Notes under the pieces: generated by a model | Database searches by the model: none | Told to the model about the DNA's origin: nothing | What the model saw: only the letters and a program-made list of their open reading frames with translations | Part shown: piece after piece, positions 44,990-59,000 of the stretch | Position numbering within the stretch: the first letter of the stretch is position 1 | Layout of the letters: each line of letters starts with the position of its first letter | Program-made: the position numbers and the translations under genes | Assembly (NCBI RefSeq): GCF_023053635.1 | Contig: NC_086176.1 | Span: 71,806,536-71,870,535 of the forward strand | Direction of reading: 5' to 3' | DNA length: 64,000 bases | Source of the DNA: Elgaria multicarinata webbii | Taxonomy: Eukaryota; Chordata; Lepidosauria; Squamata; Anguidae

Positions 44990-46120
44990 CCAGTTCTAGC
45001 AGTTTTCATCTCCAACAGAAACAGGTCTTTCGTAGAGATGAAAGGGTCTTAATTGCCCTCTCAGATCTAAGCCACCCTGAAATACTTTGAAATACAAGAA
45101 ACAAAATATTGTTGCTGGGAAAGTTCAACCCTGCTGTTTTTGTAATAGGAGCTCGATCGGGATGGGAAACAGAAATATTTTTCAGTTGCATTGGACATTA
45201 AAAATGCTGAAATCAGTCACCTCAGAAGTCTCTAAATCTGAAAGCCAATGTCAAGTATGTATGGACTGGTCTGATTTATTTCACACTCCATTATTAGAGT
45301 AAGAAACTAGTACAATGTTAGCATTGTGCAGAGAGCCTGGTAGCTGGGTTGATTTGATCTACATTGAATCCACATTTGTACTCCTATATAATAAGGTGCT
45401 TCTGCGAGAGTCTGCAGGCATGATTACCCCAAAGTCCATTCTGGATTGACGGCTAAGGAAATCCACCCCCTTCCCCTTAAATCACAAAATGAATGTCAAA
45501 TGAGAAACACGCAAGCATTTCCAATCCATGACTAAAAGCAATTGAAAAATCGGCAGGGGGGGACGACGACAACAAAATATTGAGCAAGAAAACATCAGGA
45601 TTAGGACACATATAAGAAGGTACAAGCCAACACGCACATAAATATTCTAGTCCTTGAGGATAAAAAATGAAATCCGCACATGGACATTATTATTATTAGA
45701 CATGCTGGCCCTCCTTCCCTTTTTGATTTGTTATGTTCCAGTTCAACATAAAACAAAAGCCTTCATACAAAAAAAACTCTCTGAAGAAATCCAGTGCAAT
45801 TTCCTATTAGCAAACAGAAACTGATTAATGTGTTGTTAACACAGCACACAAGATAGCGGTGTTAAACATCTCGTGCTACTAAATAATTAGCAGTGCGCAC
45901 ACCAAGAATTAAACCTGCTAATATAGGGTTGGTCATTTGCCTGGTCAGAAAATATTTGCCCAATTGATTGGTCAATATTTTAAAGCATTAACATCATGAC
46001 AAAGAAGATAATTGCCAACAGGTTTGATACTTATGCTAATTTCAAATCACCTTTTCAAATAGCTAATGTTGCTACATTTGTATTGCCCCCTTCCCTCCAA
46101 GGAGCTCAGGGTTATCCTCA
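44990..46120. other. Stretch without supported gene
   Basis: No recognised transposon end or coding exon. It could include old unrecognised repeats. Confidence 0.35.
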
Positions 46121-46127
46121 CAATCAC

Positions 46128-46300
46128 CAACTGGGTTCAGATGTTACAATAACTCATGATGGGTTAATTAAGCCAAGATGGCTTAATCAACCTAAAATGC
46201 ATTATTGTGTCATCTGGTACGTTTGTTTGTGTGTGTTTTAAACCCACAGTGGCTTATTTGGCCAAAATAACCCACTCTGATAACCCATTATCTGTAGAGT
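46128..46300. mobile_element. Possible decayed MITE with GGGTTCAGATGTTAC
   Basis: GGGTTCAGATGTTACAATAA and later TGTGTCATCTGG, AAACCCACAGTGGCTTAT resemble the Harbinger-like MITEs at 31855 and 41259. Pairing of the ends is poor. Confidence 0.35.
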
Positions 46301-47284
46301 GGACAGGTAGCCTGAAGAAGCTCTGCTAAGCTGTTGGGTTTACCACAGACTTTTGAAGGGATGGAAACCGCAGTAGCCTTTCCAGCAGGCTGCAGCAGAT
46401 GAGGAAAGCAGCAGGGCCTTTCCACCAACCCTGCTGAAAGACCACTTGTATTTTTCCTCTTCCCTCTCCATCCCTTTTCCTTTTGTGTCATGTCTTTTCA
46501 GATAGTGAGCCTGCAGGCAGGTATTTCTGGTTTTATTCATTATATGTACACTTTTATTCATTTATTCATTTATTTTTTCTTTGCTGAGGAGTGGAATAAA
46601 AATTCTTCGAATAAATAGGGGCAAGCTTCTCTTACTCTTGCCTTTACTGAAAAATTACATGACAATGAAATGAAAAAGTAGTCCTAAAGATAATGGCATT
46701 CCTGGAATATTTGACAGGCGGTCAATTGACTGGTATGCTAACCCATGGTATAAAAAGAAGCCTAGCCCTAACCTCATAATTACCACCACTTTGATAACAT
46801 TTTTCACTGTACAGGAGCTTTTTCTTTTTTTTAATTGTCTATTATGTAACTGCCACCTTTCAAAGCTGCTATTATTCCAATTGGAGATAGCAACAGGGAG
46901 CCACAATAGACTAGATGGATCCTTTTATCCATTTATTAACAGAAACAACAATCATTATAAATTACCGCACCAGTGATATATGACTCATCAGTTCAGTTGA
47001 ATCTATTCAAATAGTGAAAATAGCTGTTTGAGTTTAGGCCACAAAAGAGCCAAGTTTATGCATATATGGTGGCATTGCTGACAAAAGTTTTTCTGAAAAA
47101 CGTTATTTGTGCTATATCCTTGCGAATTCAGTGTACCATATGCTTAAAACCACTGATACTTTTGTTAGGCTATGTGGCTAAACAAGAAAAGATAATTTGC
47201 TTGGAACTGATGACAACAGCTAAGATATTAACAAATATCTTTTTAACAAAGTCTTTAATGGTTAAATTCACTAAGACGGCACAT

Positions 47285-47460
47285 TGTTTTAACTGTTTTG
47301 TTTTTACTGCTTTTAAATTATATATTGTTTTAACTTGGTTCATGGTTTGTTTTTAGCTATGTATATTTATTGTTTTGTACTGTATGTTTTTATCTGTACG
47401 CCGCCCTGAGAACTTAATGATATAGGGTGGGATACGAATGTTTTAAATAAATAAAAAATA
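47285..47460 (+). mobile_element. L2-like LINE 3' tail
   Basis: TTTTTATCTGTACGCCGCCC, TGAGAACTTAATGATATAGG and GTGGGATACGAATG with a TAAA tail. Confidence 0.8.
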
Positions 47461-47692
47461 TTTCTGCTGTTTCTCAAGTAGCATCTCACCTTTGTGCATT
47501 CCTGACAGTAAATGTGCCTTCTTGTTCTACTGAGTCCTGTTTCTGATGCTGTAGCAATTTAATGTAGTTCTAATCTATTCAGACAATAATTACAAACTTT
47601 CTGAGTTTACTTTTAAAAATATGAAAATTTTATGTGCAAAGTTATGCATAAAATAACTTTGGGAACAGAGAGGCTACTGTATGCTCTTAAAA

Positions 47693-47828
47693 TAGCCCTC
47701 CCCAACCTGGTGCCCCCTAGATGTTTTGGACTACATTGTCCAGCATTTCTGACCATTGGTCATGCTAACGGAGACTGATGGGAGCTGAAATCCAAAATAT
47801 CTGGAGTGCACTAGGTTAGGGAAGGCTG
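47693..47828. mobile_element. hAT MITE (CAG...CTG family)
   Basis: TAGCCCTCCCCAACCTGGTG on the left and CTAGGTTAGGGAAGGCTG on the right. The flanks TCTTAAAA (47685-47692) and TCTTAAAG (47829-47836) form a 7/8 target duplication. Confidence 0.88.
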
Positions 47829-47929
47829 TCTTAAAGCAACAAAAAACTGGAAAGAGCACTTAAAGAGAGTATTTCTTATTTTTCCATAGCCCCAAAATGT
47901 ACAGTCATTTTACATCTGTAAGTGGACAT

Positions 47930-49380
47930 GGCCTTTTCATGTCCTTCATCTCAACCAGAATATCTTCAAGGCTTCCTCCCCGAAGAGATAGATTCTTTTA
48001 AATGTGGCCATGGCCAAATTCCCCTTGGAGTATTATCTATGTTCCAAGGACGTAATCACAGTGAACAACTTGCTACTGAGGTTGCAGCAATGAACCAATC
48101 TGTGTAAATCACGGCATGCTGAGTAGCATTTGCTATGAAGGCTTATGACTAAGCCATGGTAAAGAGCAGACCTATCCAGATCCTTATTGTCTGGGAGATC
48201 CTCCACCCAAGCAAGGGAGACCCTCACAAAGAGGATGTGGATGAGGCCCTAAGTGCAAGCTTCATGCACTGTGTTAAGAGCAAACTCAGAATCTCTCTCC
48301 CCCCGCCGGATCTCTAAAGGGAAAGTCTACATCCTTTGGGCTGTGGCTCCCAACAAAACAGCTGTCACAGGCACGTCTACCATAGGCACCTTTAAAATGT
48401 CTATGCTTCTCTGTGTGAGAGTGTAACATTTTTGTGATACCCCAGTGGGCCTCCTACCTTGTAAAGGGGCCAAGCGCTCAGCATAAACAAGTTTTTCAAA
48501 AGGAGGAGGAAAAGGCACTACTACTTTAGTAGTAGTAATTGGCTCAGTCTGTTCCTTTCATCTGTGTGTAATCAGACCTCTCTCCACTCCCCTTCCCCCT
48601 GCCCAATGCTGGCTGTGGAGATTTGGAGAGATTTGATTCTCATCGAGTTCCAATGGATCTCTTATTATTTTATTTTACTGTTGGAAAACACTTTTGTGTC
48701 AGGTGATTCATCTCCAGACTCCTTGGACAAATGTGGGACTGCCATAGAACATTTGGCTGTTTTATGCATTTCTGTCCAGGGGGGCAGAGGGGAATCTGAA
48801 GGTGACTCCACAGCCTGGACCGCATCACAAGAACATGAAGACTGACACTTATTATTTGAACCAGGATGTCCAGATAAAGCTGCTTGGACAACCTCTTGGA
48901 TTTTGTTTACTAGGTAAGACACCTGAGGCAATTTCAAGTGAATGGAGATGGAAGGTGATGAGCCATTTTCAGGTGGGAAAGCTTCAGCCTTGAGGGTGTT
49001 GAAGTGCAGGTGGCAGTGCAGCCTTGGGGAATGTTGTCCCTGAGGAGGAAAAAAGGGCAGGAAAACATGGGTTTTATCTCCGTTCCTCTTTCACAGCTAC
49101 CCTCCCTGTCTATTGACATCAAGGGGTCTACTTGTAGCTTACGTGATTGGGCAATGGTAGCTTGCCATGGCATGTACTCCTCCAAATCCACTGTATTCCA
49201 CATCACCCGTATCTCTGTGTGAGAGTTAAAATGGCAGAAGAGCAGCAGATGCTCTAGGGAAAAAGTGGGGTTACCTGCATCCTCGATTGGGCTTGGGACT
49301 CGTTGGCCCTGCACCTCTGTGGTGGTGCTCAAGCTGCAGCTTTCGCTAACAGTGCACGTTTTGCCCTGGTTCATGAGGAC
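47930..49380 (-). mobile_element. Probable DIRS-like retrotransposon gag fossil
   Basis: Minus-strand frames hold short phrases like those of DIRS gag and LAP2-alpha-type proteins: DILKVPMVDVPVTAV near 48400 and a FGEEALK block near 47970. The upstream part to 49380 is open but only weakly assignable. It is broken by several interruptions. No terminal repeats, reverse transcriptase or recombinase were seen, so this is a gag-region fragment, probably old. Assignment rests on recalled motifs. Confidence 0.45.
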
Positions 49381-50692
49381 TCTAATGATCAGGGAGCACC
49401 CTAGCTGTTTTGGTGGGGCTCTGGACCTGTTGTAGAACCCATTTTTTCACCCCATATTGCAGACCACACAGATGCGCCTCATTGTCTTCTGTTTTTCATG
49501 CAGAGACACCCTTGTTCTCAAAGGCAACAGCCCAGAAGGACAAAGGAAGACAAAAATGTAAAAGAAAGGGGATTTTTGTTGTTGTTGTTTAAATATGGGA
49601 CTAAGAGAATAAAAAGGAGAATGAAGGAAGCAAAGAGACTGGAAGAGCAAGATTCTAGTGATGTAAGTAGTAGAGACTGAAAGAGAAATGAAAGAAAGCG
49701 TTGTCCTGTGAGAAGACAAAGAAGTATGGATGGACTAGGCAAAAAGCCTGGTCACGTGATTCCCCACCTTGTGGATGTTTCATGCTCAAATAGGGAAATA
49801 TTGTTTCCTGTGGGTTAGTTCTGAAGTTTAACTAAGAGATACCTAGCATATACTTTATTAACAATATCAATCAAGCACAGTCTTATAATCTGATAGTGAA
49901 GATCTACTACTATTTTTATATATAGGAACGATACTTCAATTCAAGCCAGTTGGTATAATTCCTGTCAAATTGGCAGTGTTAAAAATACCAATGTAACAAA
50001 AATCAACATAACAAAGTCACCCACAAGTTTACATTTTCCTTAAATACTTTCCCACAGGTTCTGTCTTATCGTGGAGCCCTAAAGTTTGGAAATTAAAGAA
50101 ATTATGTCTGCTATTTTAGCTTCAGCAACTGGTGGCCACTTATGTCAGTTATCTAAAACAAGGCAAAGTTCTAAACCATATGAGTTGGGATTATAGTTTT
50201 TTTAAAAAAATAGAGAGAGAAAATAGTTCACTCACTTATACCGCAGAACATATGGAATCAAATTAATTATATCAGGCCTCATACCAAAGTTAAGTATTTG
50301 CCAAAATTCTGCCTGATCTTTGAGCCCCATTGCCTGAGCTACATCCAACAAAAGCTGCTTTTGAAATGTGACTCTTTTTGTCCTTAGGAGTAATTTTCAT
50401 TTTAAAAACACTTACAAGTTTTGAGAATTATTGTTATCAGGCTGACTTCACTTGTAAATTCAGCCAATGGAAGGACATCAGAAACTGCCACCCATTAAGC
50501 CTTTAGCATCAGCATATTTTCTGATGTCAGAGTCATAACGCTGAACAAGTGATGAATGTTAGGAATACTGTAAACATTTATTTGCATCACTCACACAGAT
50601 GTAGTGCACATCCAGTCCACAAAGCAAAAAATACTCCCCAGACAGATGGGTAGTTAGAATTGGCAAGTTATTTCTATTAAATGAAAGACAAG

Positions 50693-50819
50693 CAGAGCCT
50701 TTCCTAACCTGGTACCCTCCAGATGTTTTGGACTTCATTTTTCATGAGCCTCAGGCAATAGTCAGGAATACTGGGGTGTGATCCAAAACATTTGGAAGAC
50801 ACCCAGGTTTGAGAAGGCA
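50693..50819. mobile_element. hAT MITE (CAG...CTG family), downstream of FAM174A
   Basis: GCCTTTCCTAACCTGGTACC and CTCCAGATGTTTTGGACTTC on the left, ACCCAGGTTTGAGAAGGC on the right. It lies between the two candidate poly(A) signals of FAM174A. Confidence 0.75.
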
Positions 50820-51009
50820 GAACTAGCTGCATAACTAAGTTACCACACTTGACAATTAAAAAAAATGGACAAGAAACCCACAAAAGTATTTCAGAAGGGG
50901 AGACCACAATACAGAATTAACACAAGCAGAAAATACCCTGTTCAAAATAGGTTTGAAGTTTAGTGCACTATTTCCATAGGTTTCGAACTTAAAATATTTC
51001 TGTATATAC

Positions 51010-51169
51010 AAAAGGTACAGTAAAATGTTAGCGTTTATTGCAACAAACTAAGGATGCCATAATATATGTCATTTATATAGCCCCCAACCCTGATATTGGC
51101 TTCTTATTCCTTCTGATCAGCCTTCTTTTGTTGCTCCACGATTGAAATCTTTTTCTGAAAGGCACATAC
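51010..51169 (-). other. FAM174A: Probable FAM174A 3' UTR with proximal poly(A) signal
   Basis: Downstream of the stop the first canonical AATAAA on the minus strand is at 51039-51034, so a short 3' UTR of about 150 nt would end near 51010-51020. A second AATAAA lies at 50582-50577, so a longer form of about 600 nt is possible; it would include the hAT MITE at 50693-50819. Which site is used cannot be told from sequence. Confidence 0.5.
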
Positions 51170-51173
51170 TTAT
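51170..51173 (-). CDS. FAM174A: FAM174A terminal coding exon: one base plus stop
   Basis: On the minus strand a long pyrimidine tract and CTTTGTAG precede ATAAGT. Joined to exon 2 this gives AG|A TAA: the final Arg and the stop. The protein then ends in HPRR, as in human. The exon therefore contributes only A plus the stop codon, and the rest of it is 3' UTR. Confidence 0.85.
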
Positions 51174-53031
51174 CTACAAAGAAAGAAAAAGAAAATTATT
51201 TTAATATAACTTGTTCAATTGAAAGCTTTTAATGCAGCTAAATATTTCCAAATCAAGTCTCCACATCCCAATTAAAAGCAACAATAGGGTTTCACATTAT
51301 TTGGTATCTCATAATATTCCCAGCATTTTAAATACTGGGTTCCTGTGCTACTTAAAAGCGAAGTTAAAACATTTGAAAACATATAAAAGGACCAAAGCTA
51401 CCCTCTACATTTGCTAAACAGACACTCTCCCAACCTTAAAAAAGCATTGAGCCTCCACAGAACAAAGAATTCATCCCCTTTCAGGGAACACCAAGGGGAA
51501 GGGGAAAACGTGCCTTACTTGATTTGGTCAGGGTGGGTGGGCTCCTCATGCAGCCTCCATCCTGCAGCTCCAAATGCAGGGTTTTGAACACTAACACTGC
51601 AGCTCCCTCCCACAACAGCTCTGGATCAGAACAATTTCCTATCTTGCAGGTTAGTAGCAGACTTTTCATCATAGGCAAGCAACACCAATCCCCACCTGGT
51701 AAAGATCTATACTAACCAAAACGGTGACATGTTCTGCTTTAACTGATTTGAATCTTGTTGCCACAACAATTTATTCAAATCTGAAACCCAAAGATTTTTA
51801 CCCTGGTTACTTCTGAACTTAAGCAATGTAATTAGTAAGTTAGGACTACTAAGGCTGCACCCAATGCAGCTGTTCCACCTCCACTAGATCCGTTGTGCTT
51901 GTGGGTTCACTGCTTGTACAACAGGGGCTTTTACACTTCTAAAAATAATAATAACCTGGATAGGAGCAGAAATGCTCAATTCCAAATCAGGACAGGTCAG
52001 TGGAGTTCCGGGTCTGTGAGCTCTGCTGATTTGTCCTGTTTCAGAAGTGAGCATTTTTACGCATTTCAGGTTATTTTTAGAACCGCAAAAGCCCTGTTAC
52101 GGGCACAACAGGATTCTACCCATAATTTTAATTGTCCTCGAATTAAAAAAATAAGATTGAGACAACTATCTATAGAAATGGCTGTTCCTGAGAAACTGCA
52201 TAATGCTCGACTTTCCTTTCACATTTCCTACTTCTCTTGCCATTGCTATTTAAGCCAATCTCTTTCTCGCCCCCTATTCTACCCCCTTCTGCAGCAACAA
52301 CCCAAGCATTATTAATTCCACCTTTTCACGCAATATCAGGACTATAGTACTCAGATTACTCAGCGGTTTATTTTGTAGAACAGTGTGGTTTTGATTATAC
52401 CTTATCTGTACTACACACACCTATTAGTTGTGGGATACCTGCAGTCCAACAAAGTCATCCTTGGTTGTTAGAAATAGGTTAAGTTTCATTTACAGCAATC
52501 TTGTAACAGCATTCAGGAGAACTCCATTTCTCAAGGATCTCCTCTACTTCAACATTTATATCATTTGTGGCCTTGCAGCCGAGAATTTTTGTGGACATTT
52601 AACTTTTTCATGTTTATGGGGTATAGAATCTGTACTGCTTTAGAAATGTTGGCTACTGACAAGTCTCAATGTAGTGCCAAGTGTTTTATCTCACATCACC
52701 TTACATAAAAGCACATCTGCAGAAGGGTTCCATTTGTTTTGTATTTTTAGGCTTTTCAATGCTGCAGATTATTTTATCAGGACTGCCTGAGTAGAAAAGT
52801 CTCTGTGCTATGCAGTGTTCATCTCTTGTTTACATATTTGCAGTAATAGGCGCTAGATTCTATGCCCTATAAGCAGATAAGTGAAATACATTCATAATCT
52901 TGCCTATACTGCTTGCAACATCTGCCATTAGGATAAGTCCAGTGTTATTAGATTGCAAGCCTATGCGGCAGGGTCTTGCTATTTACTGTTTTACTCTGTA
53001 CAGCACCATGTACATTGATGGTGCTATATAA

Positions 53032-53068
<37 letters not shown>

Positions 53069-56000
53069 TGCTAAGATACATCCACCAGCAGAATGGGACT
53101 TTTCTCCTCTTTCCTCACCTCTACAGCCCTGTGCACCGCCTGAAAATCTGCACCGGAGCGTTTCCCAGCCCTCCAAATCAGATTTTGAGGGTGTGTGGGG
53201 GAGGCTGCCATTGATGGAACTGCTTCCACGAACAGAATGACTGCAGTGGATCCAACCAACTGTGAGCACTGTTACACACGTCAAAAATGTATACCATTAA
53301 ACGGGAAAACAAAACTCAAGTTCTTACTAAGGCAGAAAACCTGTACTTCGGATCTAGGCAAGGCTAGAACCCTTTTTCTTATACCCAGTATACTATTTGG
53401 TGAATACCCAGAAAATTTTATGGAGGGGGTTGGTTGGTATGAAGGAGCATGGAACCATATGGAAGCCCCTTGCAATGGTACAGCCTGATGCATATTTAGT
53501 TTTCAGTGAGAATTAGGCCTAAGATAGATCTTCATATAGAAAACCATGTTATGTCTTGGTGGATACATGAATGTCAGCCAAGTTTGATTCAAGAAGAAAT
53601 TTAATATTTCATATAAAAAGATCAATAGCAAAATAACAAGCATTCTTACCTTAATCATAACTCCAGGAAATTACTAGTGCTAGAATATCCTGTATGTGAT
53701 TACTCATTTGTAGTAATCCGTGCCACATACCAAATCTTATAATGAACTAGCTGATATGCCCGACAGTGCTCGAGTCCATGAATAATGTTTATAACATGTA
53801 TTTGATAAATATTAAATTTCTCTGCAACTTATTCAATTTTAGGTTGGTTTTTTAAAAAAAGTTTGGTTGAGTTAGTAAATTGTTTTGTTAGAAATTGCGT
53901 TAATAAGAACTGCGTTTTCAATTAGAGCTCTGTGATAAACCAAATTTTTTGTTTTACCTGAAATGCCTACACCTCCCATCATGGCTTGGCCAGAGCAGCC
54001 GTCAAAACATCATAAACAAGCAGGACACACAACAGCTTTTCTACCAGCTAAAAAAGATGCAAACCTAAGAATATGTTTTCAAAATATACCCAGCACTGCC
54101 CAGATATCTGAATAACATATAGTAGGGAAGCGGATCTCAGTGGATGCGGGGAACGGTTGTATGCATGTGCTCTGAAGCTATTATTATGATAAAAAAAGGA
54201 AAGCAGCCAGAATACAGAATACTTTATTGGCATAATTTACTATGTAATATCTGCATTTAACAGGTTTTAGCAGAGAGCTAGGATGGTCAAGGCCACTGGT
54301 GACTTGGGCCTTTTATCTGACATACCTGTCTGTGCTCTGAAGACACACCAAGGCGCTCTAATTTTTTAGTTGAATGGTCAACCCACCACCTTATGGTGCT
54401 GGTGGCATTATGCCACTGCTATGGAGCCACATAGAGGATAAAGTAATTTTCAGCATCTCCTGATGAAGAACTTTGTTTTATGGAATGTCCTGAACGAATA
54501 ATAGCAATTTGTACTGGTCATGACCATGAGTCATAGCTTGGTGGCAAGGGAAGGCTCTTGGGAGTTTCACTCAAAGCATGCTGAGAGTTGTAGACATAAG
54601 ATTAGGCTTTTTATTAAATTCTTTAAAAGTATTGAAAATCTAAAATTTCATGTTTTTAGATTTTTCTGGTACATTGTACAGCCAGACCTATCAACGTGCC
54701 AAATTTCACGTTTCTACCTGGCGTTGCTCGGGCCCCCTAAGATATATGGAATTAATTCATGAAAAAGTGTATTGTAATTATGTTGCTAATCCTGAACCCA
54801 TGTTATCAATTTGCAAACTCCATCATTTCAGCACAACTGAAACCTATGAAATAAGTTTAAAATTTAACTTAATCTTTGGTTAATCTCTGACAGGAAATAT
54901 TGGGGTTATGTTATATGCTAGCAATTGCACAGGAAAGTAGGGGTGTGATCCGATTCTCCTCGGATCGGAGAAGCAGAAGCGGATCGGGGTGATCTGCCTC
55001 CGCTGCAGGCGTAGAAGTGCATCGGGGTGGGGGCTGGAGAAGCATGGCGAAGAGAAGCAACCATAAGTGGATCGCTCCTCTTTTCGCGGAGCGCTCCGCC
55101 CACCATTTTGGATATTTTCGCCCATAGGATTGCATTGCGGAAAAGATTAGTGGATAACTTATTTGTTTTTCAACCTATCTATTTGAAACTCGCTGTGCTT
55201 AGAGAGTCGTGGGTGGGGGTCATTTTGAGCCTATTTTCAGCACTTTGCGTGCTTTGGTTTGCTTGCTATAATTTTTTAAAAAATAGGGTAAAAAAAGCGG
55301 GAGAGGTACCTTTTTGAAGTGCTGAGAGGCAGATTCAACTCCCAATCATGATCACCTGATGAAGCATCCTCCAATCCCAAAGTTGGAGGGGGGGATAAGC
55401 AAAATGGGATACTTAGTAACTTAGGATACTGGGAAACTTTTCTTTCTTAGTCTCTGAACGGACTTTTCCCAGTATTGTTTAAAACAGTAGCCCCACCAAA
55501 AGCACAAACACAACCTGAAATCATATACTAAGCAAATAAATAACAGATAGGAAACACAGCACTGCTACCCAGCCTAACCTTGGTGAACAACTGAATAGAT
55601 GTGGTGCAAGGGGATGGGCTCCCCTAGGGCATGTGGACGTGCCCAGTGCACACACTCCTGTCCTTGGAGGGTCATCAGAACCCTCCAAAGATTAACCAGT
55701 GGAGAAGCTATGCCTGTCATGAGTTGAAGTGGCAGGTAGCTTCTTAAAGACTGGTACTTAGGGCCAGTCAAATTGGCACAGTTCTCCCTCCCCCTGGGCA
55801 CGTCCACTTTCCTCTTCCGATCCGGAAGTTGCGAATCTGGAAGAGAAGCAGATGGGGGGGTCCGTGCACAGCCCTACAGGAAAGTATTGCAAATTCCCAC
55901 ATGTAAATGCTTTGCTTCATGTTTGCTGGGCTGGTAGAAATTTAAAGCAGTTGGTCATGATTTCTGTCTAAGTATCTCCAGAACTATAGCTCAATGAGTT

Positions 56001-59000
56001 ATCTGAAGTTGATGGACAGAATTCTCCAGACCTCCAGAAGAAAGAATAGTTCTTTCGCTGAAGCAATTGACAGTCAAATTTATTTATAACCAGTTCACAC
56101 CTGTTGCGCTGTTCTATTATGCATTCTGTAGGCCAAACTATATTCAGAAACCAAATCACAGAATTATCTTGATGCCTGCATCACTGCTGCAAAATAACTA
56201 TGGGAAATCTGCAACAGAGACGTGGTGTGAAATGTGCATGCTTAACCCTTTACCTGATAACTGCTTTTCCCCCGAACATGCCTCCCTTAAATTGCTCTGT
56301 GGGGGTTCCAAATCCATGTCTGCAAGATAAAGTAGCTCAGAGATGGGAATTTCAAGAGAAGAGTGGCTGCTTGGAGAAGGGTTAAGAACCCTTCCCCCCC
56401 CCTTCTTATAGCAAGTCACCCTCTCCCAAGGATGCTTGGTTACAGAGAAGCAGCTGTCAAGCTAATATGACAAGTGCCTGCATTGTAGGATGTGATCTGT
56501 CAGGATTCCTGGAGTTGAAAGTGACATGACTATACTATAGCAAAAGCATGCACATGCAAGACTGTCACAACTAATAAATACACTCAAGACAGAAATGCAG
56601 AGACTAGTTTTAAAAAGAAAAGATTACTGCATATCCGATTTGCAATTTATAGGATAGACACCTTAATGTTGGGACTATTTATAAATCTGAAACCGTCTCA
56701 ATTTTTATAAAAGCAGAGAGAACAATGAATGCCGATTAGATTTATAAAGTACTTTGCAAACTTAGGAAATGAGGCAGCATGTATTAGAAGTAATGGGGAA
56801 AAGAGAGCATTCAAGCAAGTTAGTTATATTCCGGAGAGAGATTTGGAAAAGATTACCCAATTTTGTTGAGAAAACAGAAGCCAAAGTGCAGCCATAAAAG
56901 TTATATTATTGCACTGTGCCTTCCCCATAGAAAATGAGCTGTATTCATATCAACAGTGAACAACAGATTGTTGTTGTACTTCTAATATCGAGCATATTTG
57001 GTTCAATATTCCCCCATTTTTGAGCATGCATTGCAACTAATTTTCAACAAAAAATGCATTTATCTGAACTTTTTATTAAATGTGTTATATCATTTGTTAT
57101 ATACTTTAGGGTGGATTCCTGCATTGAGCAGGGGGTTGGACTCGATGGCCTTTTAGGCCCCTTCCAACTCTACTATTCTATGATTCTATGCATTAGTCCC
57201 AAGCATTAGATTTAGGCATTGTCTACTTTTTTTGCCTTTACTGTGTAATTTTAGTAGTTTTGGCTAACAGGGAGAGTACATTAAAAGCCATATCTATCTT
57301 ATGTTAAATCAGCCTTATTCGATGCTATATTCTTATGTACTCTTAATAAGAAAAATAAAATTTGCCATGAAATACTCTAGTGCAATACCCACTGAATCAT
57401 CATCCACAGTTTCCATTCTCCTTTATATGTTCACAGTGAACTGTGTCCAACATCTGACTGAGAAGGATGGTGTACTACCTGCTAGTGAAACCAGTTTAAT
57501 ATTTTCAGTTTGCAACCCTATATACATTTAGTGACTTTTTTCTGTCTAATTATATGTATTATTGTGACCATGAAGACTTTAACTGCCTTTTAAGGTAAAC
57601 ACATTTTAGTTTTGCTGATCAGAAATGGTTCACATATTTAAAATTAATTAACATTTTAAGTTTAAGGGTTTCTAATTTTATATAGAAGACATGAAAAAGT
57701 CGTTGACACTGGTCTAATAAAAAAATAACCTCAAAGAACCCAGGAGGTAGCAGCGTCAACACAGCTCTACATCTACTAGGCTGCTTCCAGTGTAATCCCA
57801 AGCCACAATAAACCCAGTTAGCCTAAACACAAAAAGATGACCTGTGCTACCTTAGAGTGTATCACTGCTACAATTCAGGAAATGAAATACAATCAAGAAT
57901 GTCATACACGCATAAGCACCTTAATTAACTTCCTTATTATTTCTGGAGCATAACAGCTTTAAGAAAGCCTGATGTACAGTATGATTTGACTACAACAGGA
58001 ACATTAAAATTGCAAATATCAGAAGTATTAAAAATAGTCAAATCCACACAACACTAAAACAGTATCATATAAAGTAGCCTGTCCAGTTTGCAACTTGTTA
58101 TTTCTATAAAACAAAGAGCACAAAATATTGGTGCCTAAATAAAAAGGCACAGATTTTAGATTCGCAATTGCATGTTTTGGTATAACTATTTGTTTCTAAT
58201 GCTGGTGACTGGAGGAAGGGAGGCCACATACAGAAGGTGTGGCAACTGCATCTCTGACTGCTCTGAGAAGATGTCACCAGTGCTTTCAGCTAACGAAGCA
58301 CTGGTGACAGGAAATTACGGTGTACACTTATTCAGAACATCCACTTATCCACAGATGAAGCATTAAAGTGCACTTTGCTTGTTTTTTTAAGTAACCCCCT
58401 ACCACAAGAACTCCTGAATATTGGCCACCAACCTTCGAGGATGATTTGCATCAAACAGTGTGGTATCATCATCATCATCCTCTTGCTCTAATGGTGTCAG
58501 CTCTGTATTTTCTATGTTTGTGTCTAGAACTCCATACCTCCGCGTCTTTCTGTTTCTTCGTCTTAATCTGAAAAGTGTAAGTTATGATATATTAACCCTG
58601 GACTAAATCAGAAGAACAAAGAATAGAATTAGAAGATTTGCACTCTTACCGAGTCCAAAATGAAAATTTAGTATTTGAGCAGGGACACAAAAAAATCTAT
58701 CAAAAAGTAGGAGTCAACACTAACAAGGAAGCAATGTAAATATGGTAGATCTTTCTGCTGCTACAGTAAGGTATTAGTTAACCAACAGTCAACAACCTTC
58801 AACATTTTACCTTAAATCTACCAGTAAGCTACACAAATATAAACAGGCTGCAAATCTACACACATTACAATAGGTCATGTGTGTAGGGTTTGCAGACTGT
58901 TTAATAAATGTGTTAAAACATATACGGAGCTTGCCAAAGACAAATCTATAATGAATATATAGATATGGAGGATGCTCCACATATGTTGAAAAATGTAATG

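Noticed and set aside
47066-47356. Plus-strand frame of 96 codons
   Set aside because: AT-rich hydrophobic translation running into an L2 tail; no family match, so not called.
1-51000. Exons of ST8SIA4 or other expected neighbours
   Set aside because: I looked for sialyltransferase motifs on both strands because of recalled human gene order, and found none; the neighbour presumably lies outside the window.
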